64,000 nucleotides of DNA, taken from contig NZ_JBBPCC010000014.1 in the NCBI RefSeq assembly GCF_038070315.1, forward strand, positions 158,806-222,805. Direction: 5' to 3'. Under the pieces are notes generated by a model that was given only the letters and a program-made list of their open reading frames with translations, searched no databases and was not told the origin of the DNA. This document shows positions 8,683-16,815 of the stretch, in pieces (position 1 is the first letter of the stretch; every line of letters starts with the position of its first letter). Origin of the DNA: Paenibacillus_G filicis (GTDB lineage Bacteria > Bacillota > Bacilli > Paenibacillales > NBRC-103111). The translations under genes were made by a program, and so were the position numbers.

Positions 8683-9620
8683 CAGAGGTGAAGCTGGGCG
8701 TCAGCATTGGCGGCTTGCACTTGAAAAATCCGATTATGCCCGCTTCCGGGGCCTTTGGGGAAGAGATGGACAGCCTGTTCGATTTCAACCGGCTCGGAGC
8801 TGTCGTTCCTAAGAGCATCACGAAATATCCGAGGGGAGGAAATGCGACCCCTCGGGTATGCGAGGTCACGAGCGGCATGATTAATTCAATCGGCATTCAG
8901 AGCAAAGGGCTGGCGTATTATCTGGAGCATACGATTCCTTACTATAGGCAGTACGAAACGCCGCTGATCGCGAGCATCTCGGCCGATTCGATCCAGGAAT
9001 ATGGAGAGATGACCGAGATTATCGGCGGGACGGAGGGTGTCGCCGCCATCGAACTGAATATTTCATGCCCGAATCTCAAGGGCGATGGCCATGCGTTCGG
9101 GATGGACCCTGAGCTGTCGTATCAGCTGGTGAAGCTGGCCCGCTCGGTGACGGACAAGCCGATTATAGCCAAGCTCACCCCCAATGTGACTAGCGTCCAG
9201 GACATCGCGCTGGCCTGTGAGCAGGGTGGGGCTGACGGTCTGAATGTAGCCAATACGATCCTGGCGATGGCGATCGATATTCATACCCGGAAGCCCAAGA
9301 TCGGCAATGTGATGGGCGGTCTCTCCGGACCTGCCGTCAAGCCGATCATCGTCCGTATGATCTATCAGGTCCGCCAGGTGACCAAGCTCCCGATCATCGG
9401 CTGCGGCGGCGTGATGAAGTGGGAGGATGCGATCGAGATGATTCTGGCCGGAGCGACGGCCATACAGGTGGGAACGGCCAGCTTCATTAATCCATTCGCC
9501 ATGACGGACATTCTGGAAGGCATCGAGCAATATATGCGCATGTATGAGATTCAAGACATTAACGAGCTGGTCGGCCAGGTGATCCTGCCTCATCAAGGGG
9601 TGGAGGTCTGCCAGCCGTAA
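8679..9620 (+). CDS. pyrD: Dihydroorotate dehydrogenase, class 1B catalytic subunit (PyrD-like)
   Basis: 313 residues, FMN-dependent TIM barrel interconverting dihydroorotate and orotate. ELNISCPN (about residue 125-132) carries the catalytic Cys of class 1 enzymes; NPIMPASGAFG, NVMGGLSGPAVKP, GCGGVMKWEDA and AIQVGTASF are the other family motifs. Start ATG 8679 overlaps the pyrK stop (ATGA). Class 1B enzymes with PyrK use NAD and can run in the reductive direction. A related family, dihydropyrimidine dehydrogenase PreA, shares the fold, but PreA has extra iron-sulfur domains absent here. Confidence 0.92.
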   Translation: MTEVKLGVSIGGLHLKNPIMPASGAFGEEMDSLFDFNRLGAVVPKSITKYPRGGNATPRVCEVTSGMINSIGIQSKGLAYYLEHTIPYYRQYETPLIASISADSIQEYGEMTEIIGGTEGVAAIELNISCPNLKGDGHAFGMDPELSYQLVKLARSVTDKPIIAKLTPNVTSVQDIALACEQGGADGLNVANTILAMAIDIHTRKPKIGNVMGGLSGPAVKPIIVRMIYQVRQVTKLPIIGCGGVMKWEDAIEMILAGATAIQVGTASFINPFAMTDILEGIEQYMRMYEIQDINELVGQVILPHQGVEVCQP

Positions 9621-9707
9621 GTCAGCGTTGCCGGAAGCGCCGGCAACGAAGCCGAGCTGAGCTGAGCGAGCTATGAGACATCCCGGATGCCGCTGGGATA
9701 TTGTACA

Positions 9708-9754
9708 CAAGGAAGACCCTGCAGCAGCCAAGATGCTGTGCAGGGTCTTCCTTG
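9708..9754 (+). terminator. Bidirectional terminator between pyrD and tatA
   Basis: Perfect 16-bp stem (9708-9723 with 9739-9754) between convergent genes. No long T run, but stem strength and position support termination of both transcripts. Confidence 0.75.
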
Positions 9755-9779
9755 TTATGCGCTGAGCGGCGGTTTTCGT

Positions 9780-9971
9780 TTAGCGTTTCTCCAGACGCGG
9801 CTCCGCCTCGTCCTTGGAGTCACCGCCGACGAGGTCGCGGGCGGAGGCTTTGAACTCATGCAGGGTCCGTCCGACGGCCCGGCCCAGCTCCGGCAGCTTG
9901 GAAGGACCGAACAGGATGAGGACGAGTACCGCGATCATCAGAATGCCGGAGATGCCGATATTTTGCAGCAT
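9780..9971 (-). CDS. tatA: Twin-arginine translocase subunit TatA
   Basis: 63 residues: one N-terminal transmembrane helix (ISGILMIAVLVLILFG) ending in the conserved FGPSKLPELGRAVG hinge and amphipathic helix, then a charged tail. This is the pore-forming TatA/E architecture. It is the last gene of a minus-strand set behind a RidA-like gene (37 bp gap) and a flavin oxidase with a twin-arginine signal, so it probably serves that substrate. No tatC lies in the window, so it must pair with one elsewhere. A shared terminator follows. Confidence 0.92.
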   Translation of the reverse strand: MLQNIGISGILMIAVLVLILFGPSKLPELGRAVGRTLHEFKASARDLVGGDSKDEAEPRLEKR

Positions 9972-10008
9972 GGAAGTCTCAGCTCCTTTTCATAAACGGT
10001 TGGGTGGC

Positions 10009-10566
10009 TTAATTTTGCTTGTGGGGCTTCGGATATACGGCTACGGCTTCAATCTCGATCAGCCAGTCCGGGCTGACCAGCGCCGGGACGCCTACGGTGG
10101 AACGAGCGGTTTTGACTGGGTTATCCGCGTTGTTGAAGAAGAGCGCATAAGCCTCGTTCCAGCCGGCGAAGTCGAACTTATTGTCCTTGGCGGCGTCCGG
10201 CGTCACGTAGACACGCAGGTAGACGACATCCTTCAGCGAGAGGCCCTTGTCGGCCAGTTGCTTCTCGATCGTCTTCAGAACCCCTGTCGCCTGCGTCTTC
10301 GTATCGCCGTATCGCTCATACACGGTCTTACCGTCCTTGTTCAGCAATGGAGGAACTGTCCCGCTGGTGAATAGATACGAGGCACCGGTAGGCACGGATA
10401 CGCCGCTGGAGATCGACGAGCTCGGGCTCCCGTAGAATTCGACCTCATGAATCGGTTCGGCCGGATATTTGCTCGGGGTATCGGCATCTGCCGCATACAC
10501 ATACGCTCCGATCGAGCTGGCCAGTACAGTGGCGGCGATGGACAATTTTATTTTTCTGGTGAACAT
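10009..10566 (-). CDS. Exported RidA/YjgF-family protein (putative imine/enamine deaminase)
   Basis: 185 residues. Residues 1-25 form a Sec-type signal peptide (KIKLSIAATVLASSIGAYVYA), unusual for this normally cytosolic family. The rest is a YjgF/YER057c/UK114 domain: FTSGTVPP, then LKDVVYLRVYVTP, and the catalytic Arg in TARSTVGVPAL plus Glu in IEIEAVAVYP. RidA hydrolyses reactive imines made by amino-acid-oxidising enzymes to keto acid and ammonia. It lies 36 bp behind a flavin amine/amino-acid oxidase that would release such imines outside the membrane. An AAGGAGTG site precedes ATG 10566. Whether this clade keeps deaminase activity is unproven. Confidence 0.85.
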   Translation of the reverse strand: MFTRKIKLSIAATVLASSIGAYVYAADADTPSKYPAEPIHEVEFYGSPSSSISSGVSVPTGASYLFTSGTVPPLLNKDGKTVYERYGDTKTQATGVLKTIEKQLADKGLSLKDVVYLRVYVTPDAAKDNKFDFAGWNEAYALFFNNADNPVKTARSTVGVPALVSPDWLIEIEAVAVYPKPHKQN

Positions 10567-10602
10567 GCAGCGTCACTCCTTCAGATAATTGGATTCCAAC
10601 AA

Positions 10603-12213
10603 CTATTCCTTCAACACACGTTCATGCAGCTCCGTGACGACCTTGCGGGCGGATTCGATGCCGCCGGCCATCCACGCGGTGATGTAGCTCATATGCTCCC
10701 CGGCTAGGTAGATGCGTCCGTCCGGCTTGCACAGGGTCGGATAATAGGTCTTGCGATCGTCGGCGGTGTATGCGGCCCAGCCGCCCATGTTGTATTTGAT
10801 CGTTTTCCAGTTGATGGAGAACGATGTTTCGAATTCCTTGTAGGTCTGCGGATGGATCTTGGAGGTGAGGGCGAGAGCATGGCTTTCGCGCTCTGCGAGT
10901 GACATCTTGCCGAGTTTGTCGGCAGCTCCCCCGAAGTTATAGTAAGCAAGCAGAATACCCTTCTTGCCGAAATACTTGGTCGGCGGATAGTACATGGAGG
11001 CCAGGTCGGTATTGGTGGTCGTACTGCCGCCGTAAATTTGCTCGTCCTCTTCCCAGAAGCGTCGCTTGAACTGCATCCCCATCTTGCCTGCAGAGGCATA
11101 GCTGATGCTGGAGATCGCCTTCTTCATGTCGGCGGAGAAGTCTGCCGGGATGTCCTTGAGCACGGATAACGGTATCGTACATATGCAGTAATCACCGCTG
11201 ACTTCCTTGAGCGCTCCTGTCGTGGTGTCCGTGTAGACGACGCGGACGGCTGTCGCACCCTGACGGATTTCCTTAATCTCCGCATGGTATATGATGCTAT
11301 TGCCGACACGCTTCTCGAAGGCTTGGGCGATCCGATCCATGCCGCCTACCGGATGGAACATCATCATTTGCTGATCGTAGCCGTATTCGCCGCTGAAGTT
11401 ATTGCCGAAGCCTGAGTTGATAATAGCCTTCATGTCGAACGGATCGCGGGCGACGCCGGCGTCGAACTTACCGCCCGGCTCCTCTTTGTAGCCGCCCCGC
11501 GAAGAGCCTTTGTAGAACAGATCAGCGTTCAGGTCGCCCTCGCGCTTCAGATAATCGACCAGCTTGGCCTTCTCCTCAGCCGTAAGCGGGAGATCCAGCG
11601 ACCCGCTATTGACAGCCTTCGCCATCATCTCCGACACGTATCCCCGCATGTCAGCCTTCGCTTCGCGCTTGCGGATTTTACGGCCAGACAGCTCGCCGAC
11701 ATTTTCATGATAATAATAGCCGCTTTCGTTCACATTGTTGAACGGCTCCAGCTCGATGCCGAATTTGCGGCAGTATTCCATCGTCACGTGAAACTGAGGA
11801 ATCCGCATAGGCCCGGCGTTCAGATACAAGTGCTCCGCTTCGTCGAAGCGGGCGACCTGCTTGATCCCGCCTACCTCGGACACCGTGGTCCCCCTACGGA
11901 CGGACCAGATGCGGCCCCCGGCTCTGGCCCGGGCTTCCAGAATCGTACAATCATAGCCGGCCTGCGAGAGCTCGTAGGCTGCCGTCATCCCGGCGATGCC
12001 GCCTCCCAGAATCAGAATCTTTTTCCCGTTGCGGTGGGTAGCGCTCAGATCGCCTTGTCTCGGAGGCGTATAATCGGCGGCTTTCAAGGTTTCTGGTGAA
12101 AGAAGGCCCAGTGTGCCCATCAGGCTGAATACGGCAGCGGAGCCTCCGATTTTACCAACCGTGGTTAAAAACTGTCTGCGTGTGATTTCTTTAGGTGAAT
12201 CCGGTGTTTCCAT
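10603..12213 (-). CDS. Tat-exported flavin amine oxidase / L-amino-acid oxidase-like protein
   Basis: 536 residues. The N-terminus has a twin-arginine signal, EITRRQFLTTVGKIGG, with a hydrophobic core, so the folded FAD enzyme is exported by Tat. The FAD-binding motif ILGGGIAGMTAAYEL with ARAGGRIW follows near residue 69, and GRIYLAGEHMS...WMAGGIESA closes the C-terminal FAD site. The family oxidises amines or L-amino acids to imines with H2O2. It heads a minus-strand unit with an exported RidA and tatA and faces a TnrA-like regulator across about 265 bp. A near-consensus GlnR/TnrA box lies 76 bp upstream of its start. Substrate unknown. Confidence 0.9.
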   Translation of the reverse strand: METPDSPKEITRRQFLTTVGKIGGSAAVFSLMGTLGLLSPETLKAADYTPPRQGDLSATHRNGKKILILGGGIAGMTAAYELSQAGYDCTILEARARAGGRIWSVRRGTTVSEVGGIKQVARFDEAEHLYLNAGPMRIPQFHVTMEYCRKFGIELEPFNNVNESGYYYHENVGELSGRKIRKREAKADMRGYVSEMMAKAVNSGSLDLPLTAEEKAKLVDYLKREGDLNADLFYKGSSRGGYKEEPGGKFDAGVARDPFDMKAIINSGFGNNFSGEYGYDQQMMMFHPVGGMDRIAQAFEKRVGNSIIYHAEIKEIRQGATAVRVVYTDTTTGALKEVSGDYCICTIPLSVLKDIPADFSADMKKAISSISYASAGKMGMQFKRRFWEEDEQIYGGSTTTNTDLASMYYPPTKYFGKKGILLAYYNFGGAADKLGKMSLAERESHALALTSKIHPQTYKEFETSFSINWKTIKYNMGGWAAYTADDRKTYYPTLCKPDGRIYLAGEHMSYITAWMAGGIESARKVVTELHERVLKE

Positions 12214-12288
12214 CGGCTACACTCCCCTTATGAATGGATGACGACTCCCACACAATATAACAGAATTTAAAAATCTGTGGTAAAAACA

Positions 12289-12305
12289 GGTTAGAAAATC
12301 TTACA
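12289..12305. promoter_or_regulatory. Putative GlnR/TnrA-type operator
   Basis: GGTTA-GAAAATC-TTACA matches TGTNA-N7-TNACA at all but the first base. It lies in the divergent region between the Tat oxidase and the TnrA-like gene. A second imperfect palindrome, ACAGA-N9-TCTGT, sits at 12260-12278. Binding is inferred. Confidence 0.5.
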
Positions 12306-12478
12306 TAGAAAATTTTTAGAGTCCTATTTTTATCTTGGGTCTTGCTTAATGAAGGTTGTAATTGTTAAAATCAAGGAAAATGTAAGGGGAATTGATACTT
12401 TTAGAGATTTCCGTTTGATTTTCATGGTAGTTTAAATGACATTTATGTATCGCATATCGCGCAGGGAGGATGGTTACT

Positions 12479-12736
12479 TTGGACAAAAAAGTCATCAGTA
12501 TCGGTTCGGTGTGTGAAATGACAGGATTGACGGAGAGGCAAATCAGATATTACGAGGAGCGGAAGCTGATTTTCCCGGAGCGGACGAAGGGAGGAAACCG
12601 CAAGTATTCATTCGAGGATGTGGAGTTGATCAAAGCGATCTACCGTCAGCTGAGGGAGGGACAGAATACGTTCGAGCTCAAGCAGCTGATGCACAGCAAG
12701 AGAGGGGCCATGACGAAGCTGAGGGAAGTGGAGTAA
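12479..12736 (+). CDS. MerR-family regulator, TnrA/GlnR-like
   Basis: 85 residues from TTG 12479, chosen because AGGGAGG (12463-12469) lies 9 nt upstream, whereas the in-frame ATG 12470 abuts the binding site. The N-terminus DKKVISIG followed by TGLTERQIRYYEERKLI and GGNRKYSFEDVE is nearly that of B. subtilis TnrA/GlnR: a winged-helix HTH with a short C-terminal tail. TnrA and GlnR control nitrogen genes and sense glutamine synthetase through their C-terminal ends. This copy stops soon after the DNA-binding domain and lacks an extended tail like that of TnrA. It is divergent from the oxidase/RidA/TatA set, probably its local nitrogen regulator. Confidence 0.87.
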   Translation: MDKKVISIGSVCEMTGLTERQIRYYEERKLIFPERTKGGNRKYSFEDVELIKAIYRQLREGQNTFELKQLMHSKRGAMTKLREVE

Positions 12737-12890
12737 GAGGGGAATGACGGGATTGCGCAGGAATAGTAAGCATGCGGAAGGTTGTGGGCGTTCTTAGGGG
12801 GAAGCTTCGGTCCAAAGCCGGAAGTCTTCCCGGCAGCGCTTTCTAACGGGATGATCATGCTCGTAGCTTTGGGACTAGCGGATCTGAACA

Positions 12891-13160
12891 TTACTCTTTT
12901 TTGAAATACTCGATAGCCAGCACCACCAGCCCCAGCACAAACAGCACAATTCCTACCGTAAAGGGAAGGCCCAAAAATAAGCTTTGAACCACTTGATCGC
13001 CTAAAGAATCTGTCCCGAAAATGGCAAACCACAGCTTGGACCCTCTCCAAGCGGTGATGCTTGGTACATATAAGGCCGCGGCTATTAAAATAGCTAGAGA
13101 AATAAAAGTACCGGTACACGTAAGGATTCCGCCTATTATGGTTTTTTTCACTCCAATCAC
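12891..13160 (-). CDS. Small two-helix membrane protein (89 aa)
   Basis: Two hydrophobic stretches (IIGGILTCTGTFISLAILIA at the N-terminus and FTVGIVLFVLGLVVLAIEYF at the C-terminus) joined by a polar loop of about 30 residues with GSKLWFAIFGTDSLGDQ. The start is GTG 13160; a second in-frame GTG at 13151 is possible. No family recognised. It lies alone between the TnrA-like gene and the large SLH protein on the opposite strand. Confidence 0.6.
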   Translation of the reverse strand: MIGVKKTIIGGILTCTGTFISLAILIAAALYVPSITAWRGSKLWFAIFGTDSLGDQVVQSLFLGLPFTVGIVLFVLGLVVLAIEYFKKE

Positions 13161-13552
13161 TCCATTCCATTAATTACTGAATCGCCTGAGCTGGTTTGGA
13201 CAACCAGCTCTTTTTATAAACCCTAGTTTTCTTCCTGATCTCGTGTAAACTTGTATTTTAGGTGTATTTTACCATGATTTTGTTATTTTTTCGACTTCAG
13301 CTAAGACTGCTGGTAACCCTCTGTAATTCCCCTTAATCGGTTTCATCATCCCCACAGGATCAGATCCATTCATAGTTACAATCCTTCATATGATCATATT
13401 TAAAGATATTATGTTGTTTGTCGAAATTTGTAGACAGGATGACCGATGATCGGCTATTTTTAAGTTGCTTTCCTACACGTATGTGACATCCGGATGATCG
13501 TGCACCAGGAAGAACAACACACCTAAGGAATCTGATGGAGGGATAAACCGTC
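13161..13552. other. Intergenic region upstream of PHP/SLH protein
   Basis: About 390 bp, AT-rich. It holds a terminator-like hairpin at 13188-13215 and the upstream region of the SLH gene. A short inverted repeat, CCGAT-G-ATCGG, lies near 13443. No coding frame with a usable ribosome site was seen. Confidence 0.4.
13188..13215 (+). terminator. Intrinsic terminator-like hairpin
   Basis: GAGCTGGTT (13188-13196) pairs with AACCAGCTC (13202-13210), loop of 5, followed by five T on the plus strand. No plus-strand gene ends close by. It falls in the 5' leader of the minus-strand membrane protein, so its role is unclear. Confidence 0.5.
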
Positions 13553-16500
13553 TTGATTAATTCGAAGTCAGCTAAGTGGTTATCTGTCATGTCAATCACA
13601 GCTTCTCTATTTGCTCAGAGCCTCGCTGCTGCAGCGGCTGCTGGTCCTGACACAGGAGCCAACCAGCCAGCGCCTGGCGGCGGCAGATGGGTAACAGGAG
13701 AATATCACGCACACACTTTTCAATCTGACGATGCGCAGCAGTCCCTGGAGGACGTGTTGGACAAGGCTTCTCAATACGGCATGGACTGGATAGCTCTATC
13801 CGATCACCTGAGAATGTCTGCCCGGGATGATGAAGGCCACAATATACCTGGGGGACCGATTCCGTTTTCTCAGGGCATCATTCAATATCAAGCTCCCAAG
13901 ATCAAGCAGCTTCAGGCGGCGGGTAAGTATGCAGGGAAAATTATGTTTTCCGGGTTCGAATGGGATATGCCTACCTACGAGCATGTCGGCATTGGCATTT
14001 TGACAGACCATCCGAATTCCGACGAGGCCCTGAAGGTCTCGAATCAGTTTGAGTACTTATTCTCCGATCGTCCGGAGAACAAATTCGATCCCTCTGACGT
14101 AGCGGCATGGAAAGCGAAGGACAACCGGGCTTTTTCAACCAAGGAAGATGCCAGAACCGGCTTGAAATGGCTGCAAACGAACTACCCGTCAACCAGCTAT
14201 GCCATCTTGAACCACCCGTCCAGAAAAACGGTTTATACCATTGCGGATATCCGGGATTTTAACAATGTGGCACCGGATGTTGTGTTCGGTCTGGAAGGGA
14301 TGCCGGGCAATCAGATGGAGCCGGACCGGGGCGGTTTGAACCTGTCGACGCCCAAAAACCGCACCTACGGCGGTTCGGATTACATGATCGCCAAGCTGGG
14401 CGGTACCTGGGACGCGCTGCTGGGCGAAGGCCGCAGGTTCTGGAATTTTGCTAACTCAGACTCTCACTTTGAAATCAGCTCCAATCGCCTTTACTCCAGT
14501 GGCTATTGGCCGGGCGAATACTCCAAGAATTATACCTGGGTGAACGGCAATGATATGCAGGCCGTCTTAGACGGAATGAAATCGGGTAAATCATTCTCTG
14601 TATTCGGTGACCTCATCAACAAGCTTGACTTTACGGTGGCTGGAGGCGGCAGTCAGCAAGAGATGGGCGGCAACCTCCAAGTGAACGAGGGAGATAAGCT
14701 CCAGCTTACCATCCGGTTCAAGAGTCCGGAAACTAACAACAACGGCGATCCGGTTCAAGTCGACCATGTCGACCTGATCTCCGGCGATGTTACGGGCAAG
14801 GCTATTCCTGGCACGGCAGCCTACAGCAAGGACACCAATGATTCTACGAAAGTAGTCAAGCGTTTCACTAGCCAGGATTGGACCACAGAAGCAGACGGGA
14901 CCCATGTCATTACCTACGAAGTGGGTCGCGCAGACAAAAACAAGTATTTTAGATTAAGAGGCACGAATCTGGGAACGGATGTGGAAGGCGAGACCATCAA
15001 CGGGGAGCCATTGATGGATGAGAAGACCGATATCGCTGATAACGAACTCCGATTCGCCGAAATCAACCAAAGAAATTATAAGGACCTGTGGTTCTACTCG
15101 AATCCGATCTTCGTGGATGTAAAGCCGAATTGCAGTGACAGCAGTCAGCTGCGCATTTGCGGGACCTTGAAGACTGCGGACGGCGAGCTTTACCCGCAGG
15201 CAGCTTGGACTAAGCAAAATGTAACAGCCAGCGTCTATACCGCGGCTCAAGAACCCGGCAGCACGGTTACGTTGCAGGTTTCCCGTGACGGTGGAGATTT
15301 CCTGCCTTACGAAAGTGGCAGCAGCCTGGAACTGGTGCAAGAGGGGACGCACGTTCTTCGATTCCAAGCATCCGATTCGCTCGGTCATGAAGCGGTGCTG
15401 CCGCTGAAGGTCAATATGGACCGGACGGCTCCTGTCATTACCCTGCGTGGAGCTGTGAGCGTAACGGTGGCGGTGTACAGCCCTTACACCGATATGGGGG
15501 CCGATGCCACGGATAACTTGGCCCTAGCCGGTCCTGTGGTTGTTACAGGTTCCGTAGATACGAGCAAGCTTGGGACTTATCAGATTCATTACAAGGCAAG
15601 CGACCTTGCGGGAAATACCGCTGAGGCTGTCAGGGCTGTACAGGTCGTCGCCGCAGCATCCGATGACAGACCGAGTGACGGCAATTCAGGCAGTACCCCA
15701 TCCCCGGGCAATTCAGGGAATTCGGACAAAGAGCCGGATAGCGGCAAGCATGACAAAACAACATCCGTTAAATTCGATGCCGCAGGCAAGCAAGCGGCCG
15801 AAGGCGGGATCCAGAATGTGCTGAGCTTCAAGATTCCAGCTAACGCCCTGTCCCAAGACAGCGTGATTCAAGCTGAGATCCTGCAGGCCGGACAAGCTCC
15901 GCAAGCCGGCAGCTACCAGGCGCTTAGCCCGGTCGTCGAGATGACGAGCACCGGAGGTCGGCTCTTTAACAAGCCGGTTGAGATTACGCTGAATTACAAG
16001 CCGGATGGAGCTCCAGCAGGCAGCCAGGCGGCTGTCTATTACTACAACGATACCCAGCATCGCTGGATTTACCTGGGCGGAAGCGTAGATTCGGCCAAAG
16101 GCGCGGTGACCGTCCGTGTGAATCATTTTACGAAGTTTGCCGTATTTGCTTACAAGCCGATGACTTTCGCAGATTTGGACAAGCATTGGGCGAAGCCTTA
16201 CAGTGATCGTTTGGTCGGCATGCGTATTGTAGAAGGTTTTGAAGACGGGATGTTCCATCCGGAGGAGGCTGTCACCCGGGCGCAGTTCGCCAAGATGATT
16301 GCAGATGCATTCGCTTTGCCTCAAGCGGCGAAGACGACGGGATTTGCAGATGATGCCGTGATTCCTGCATGGGCCAAGGCCAGTATCGCTGCAGCTGTGC
16401 AGGCAGACTTCATTCAAGGTTATGAGGAACAGGGCCGCACGGTATTCAAAGCGGACCGCACGATTACCCGGGCAGAGATGGCTGTGATCCTGTCCAGAGT

Positions 16501-16714
16501 ACTGGGTCGCAATAATGGACCGTCTGCGTCCGGGAAGAACGCATTCCAGGATACTGCAGATATACCGGCGTGGGCTCTGTCGTCCGTGGATGCTGCGGTG
16601 TCATCCGGTATCCTCAGCGGGTATGAGGACCAGACCTTCCGGCCTTCCGGTCTAGCGACCAGAGCAGAAGCAACTGTGGTTATCTATAAGCTGCTTGAGT
16701 CGCTCCATCTATAG
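13553..16714 (+). CDS. Secreted PHP-domain (CehA/McbA-like) protein with Ig-like and SLH cell-wall anchor domains
   Basis: 1053 residues from TTG 13553 (GGAGGG ten bases upstream). Order: signal peptide (1-30), PHP-type metallohydrolase domain (about 48-330) with GEYHAHT (H52, H54), ALSDH, FEWDMPTYEH, NHPSRK and NSDSHFE as the metal-ligand series, linker modules, a DUF5011/Ig-like repeat (about 623-700), a Ser/Gly/Pro linker, and three SLH domains (about 870-1050; e.g. VTRAQFAKMI, ITRAEMAVIL, ATRAEATVVI). SLH domains bind pyruvylated wall polymers, so the enzyme sits on the cell surface. PHP enzymes cleave phosphoesters, carbamates or similar bonds; the substrate is unknown. A terminator follows at once, so it is monocistronic. 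Confidence 0.9.
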   Translation: MINSKSAKWLSVMSITASLFAQSLAAAAAAGPDTGANQPAPGGGRWVTGEYHAHTFQSDDAQQSLEDVLDKASQYGMDWIALSDHLRMSARDDEGHNIPGGPIPFSQGIIQYQAPKIKQLQAAGKYAGKIMFSGFEWDMPTYEHVGIGILTDHPNSDEALKVSNQFEYLFSDRPENKFDPSDVAAWKAKDNRAFSTKEDARTGLKWLQTNYPSTSYAILNHPSRKTVYTIADIRDFNNVAPDVVFGLEGMPGNQMEPDRGGLNLSTPKNRTYGGSDYMIAKLGGTWDALLGEGRRFWNFANSDSHFEISSNRLYSSGYWPGEYSKNYTWVNGNDMQAVLDGMKSGKSFSVFGDLINKLDFTVAGGGSQQEMGGNLQVNEGDKLQLTIRFKSPETNNNGDPVQVDHVDLISGDVTGKAIPGTAAYSKDTNDSTKVVKRFTSQDWTTEADGTHVITYEVGRADKNKYFRLRGTNLGTDVEGETINGEPLMDEKTDIADNELRFAEINQRNYKDLWFYSNPIFVDVKPNCSDSSQLRICGTLKTADGELYPQAAWTKQNVTASVYTAAQEPGSTVTLQVSRDGGDFLPYESGSSLELVQEGTHVLRFQASDSLGHEAVLPLKVNMDRTAPVITLRGAVSVTVAVYSPYTDMGADATDNLALAGPVVVTGSVDTSKLGTYQIHYKASDLAGNTAEAVRAVQVVAAASDDRPSDGNSGSTPSPGNSGNSDKEPDSGKHDKTTSVKFDAAGKQAAEGGIQNVLSFKIPANALSQDSVIQAEILQAGQAPQAGSYQALSPVVEMTSTGGRLFNKPVEITLNYKPDGAPAGSQAAVYYYNDTQHRWIYLGGSVDSAKGAVTVRVNHFTKFAVFAYKPMTFADLDKHWAKPYSDRLVGMRIVEGFEDGMFHPEEAVTRAQFAKMIADAFALPQAAKTTGFADDAVIPAWAKASIAAAVQADFIQGYEEQGRTVFKADRTITRAEMAVILSRVLGRNNGPSASGKNAFQDTADIPAWALSSVDAAVSSGILSGYEDQTFRPSGLATRAEATVVIYKLLESLHL

Positions 16715-16740
16715 GTTATAGGTAGGGGTTAAAAGGTTCT

Positions 16741-16779
16741 AAAAAGTCCGTCGGCTCTTCAAGAGCCGACGGACTTTTT
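16741..16779 (+). terminator. Intrinsic terminator after SLH protein
   Basis: Nearly perfect palindrome: 16741-16759 pairs with 16761-16779, with A-rich ascending and T-rich descending ends. It works for both the SLH gene and the convergent SEC-C gene. Confidence 0.85.
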
Positions 16780-16815
16780 AGACTGGAGTTCTACGCCAGG
16801 TTCCCGAACTCGGGA

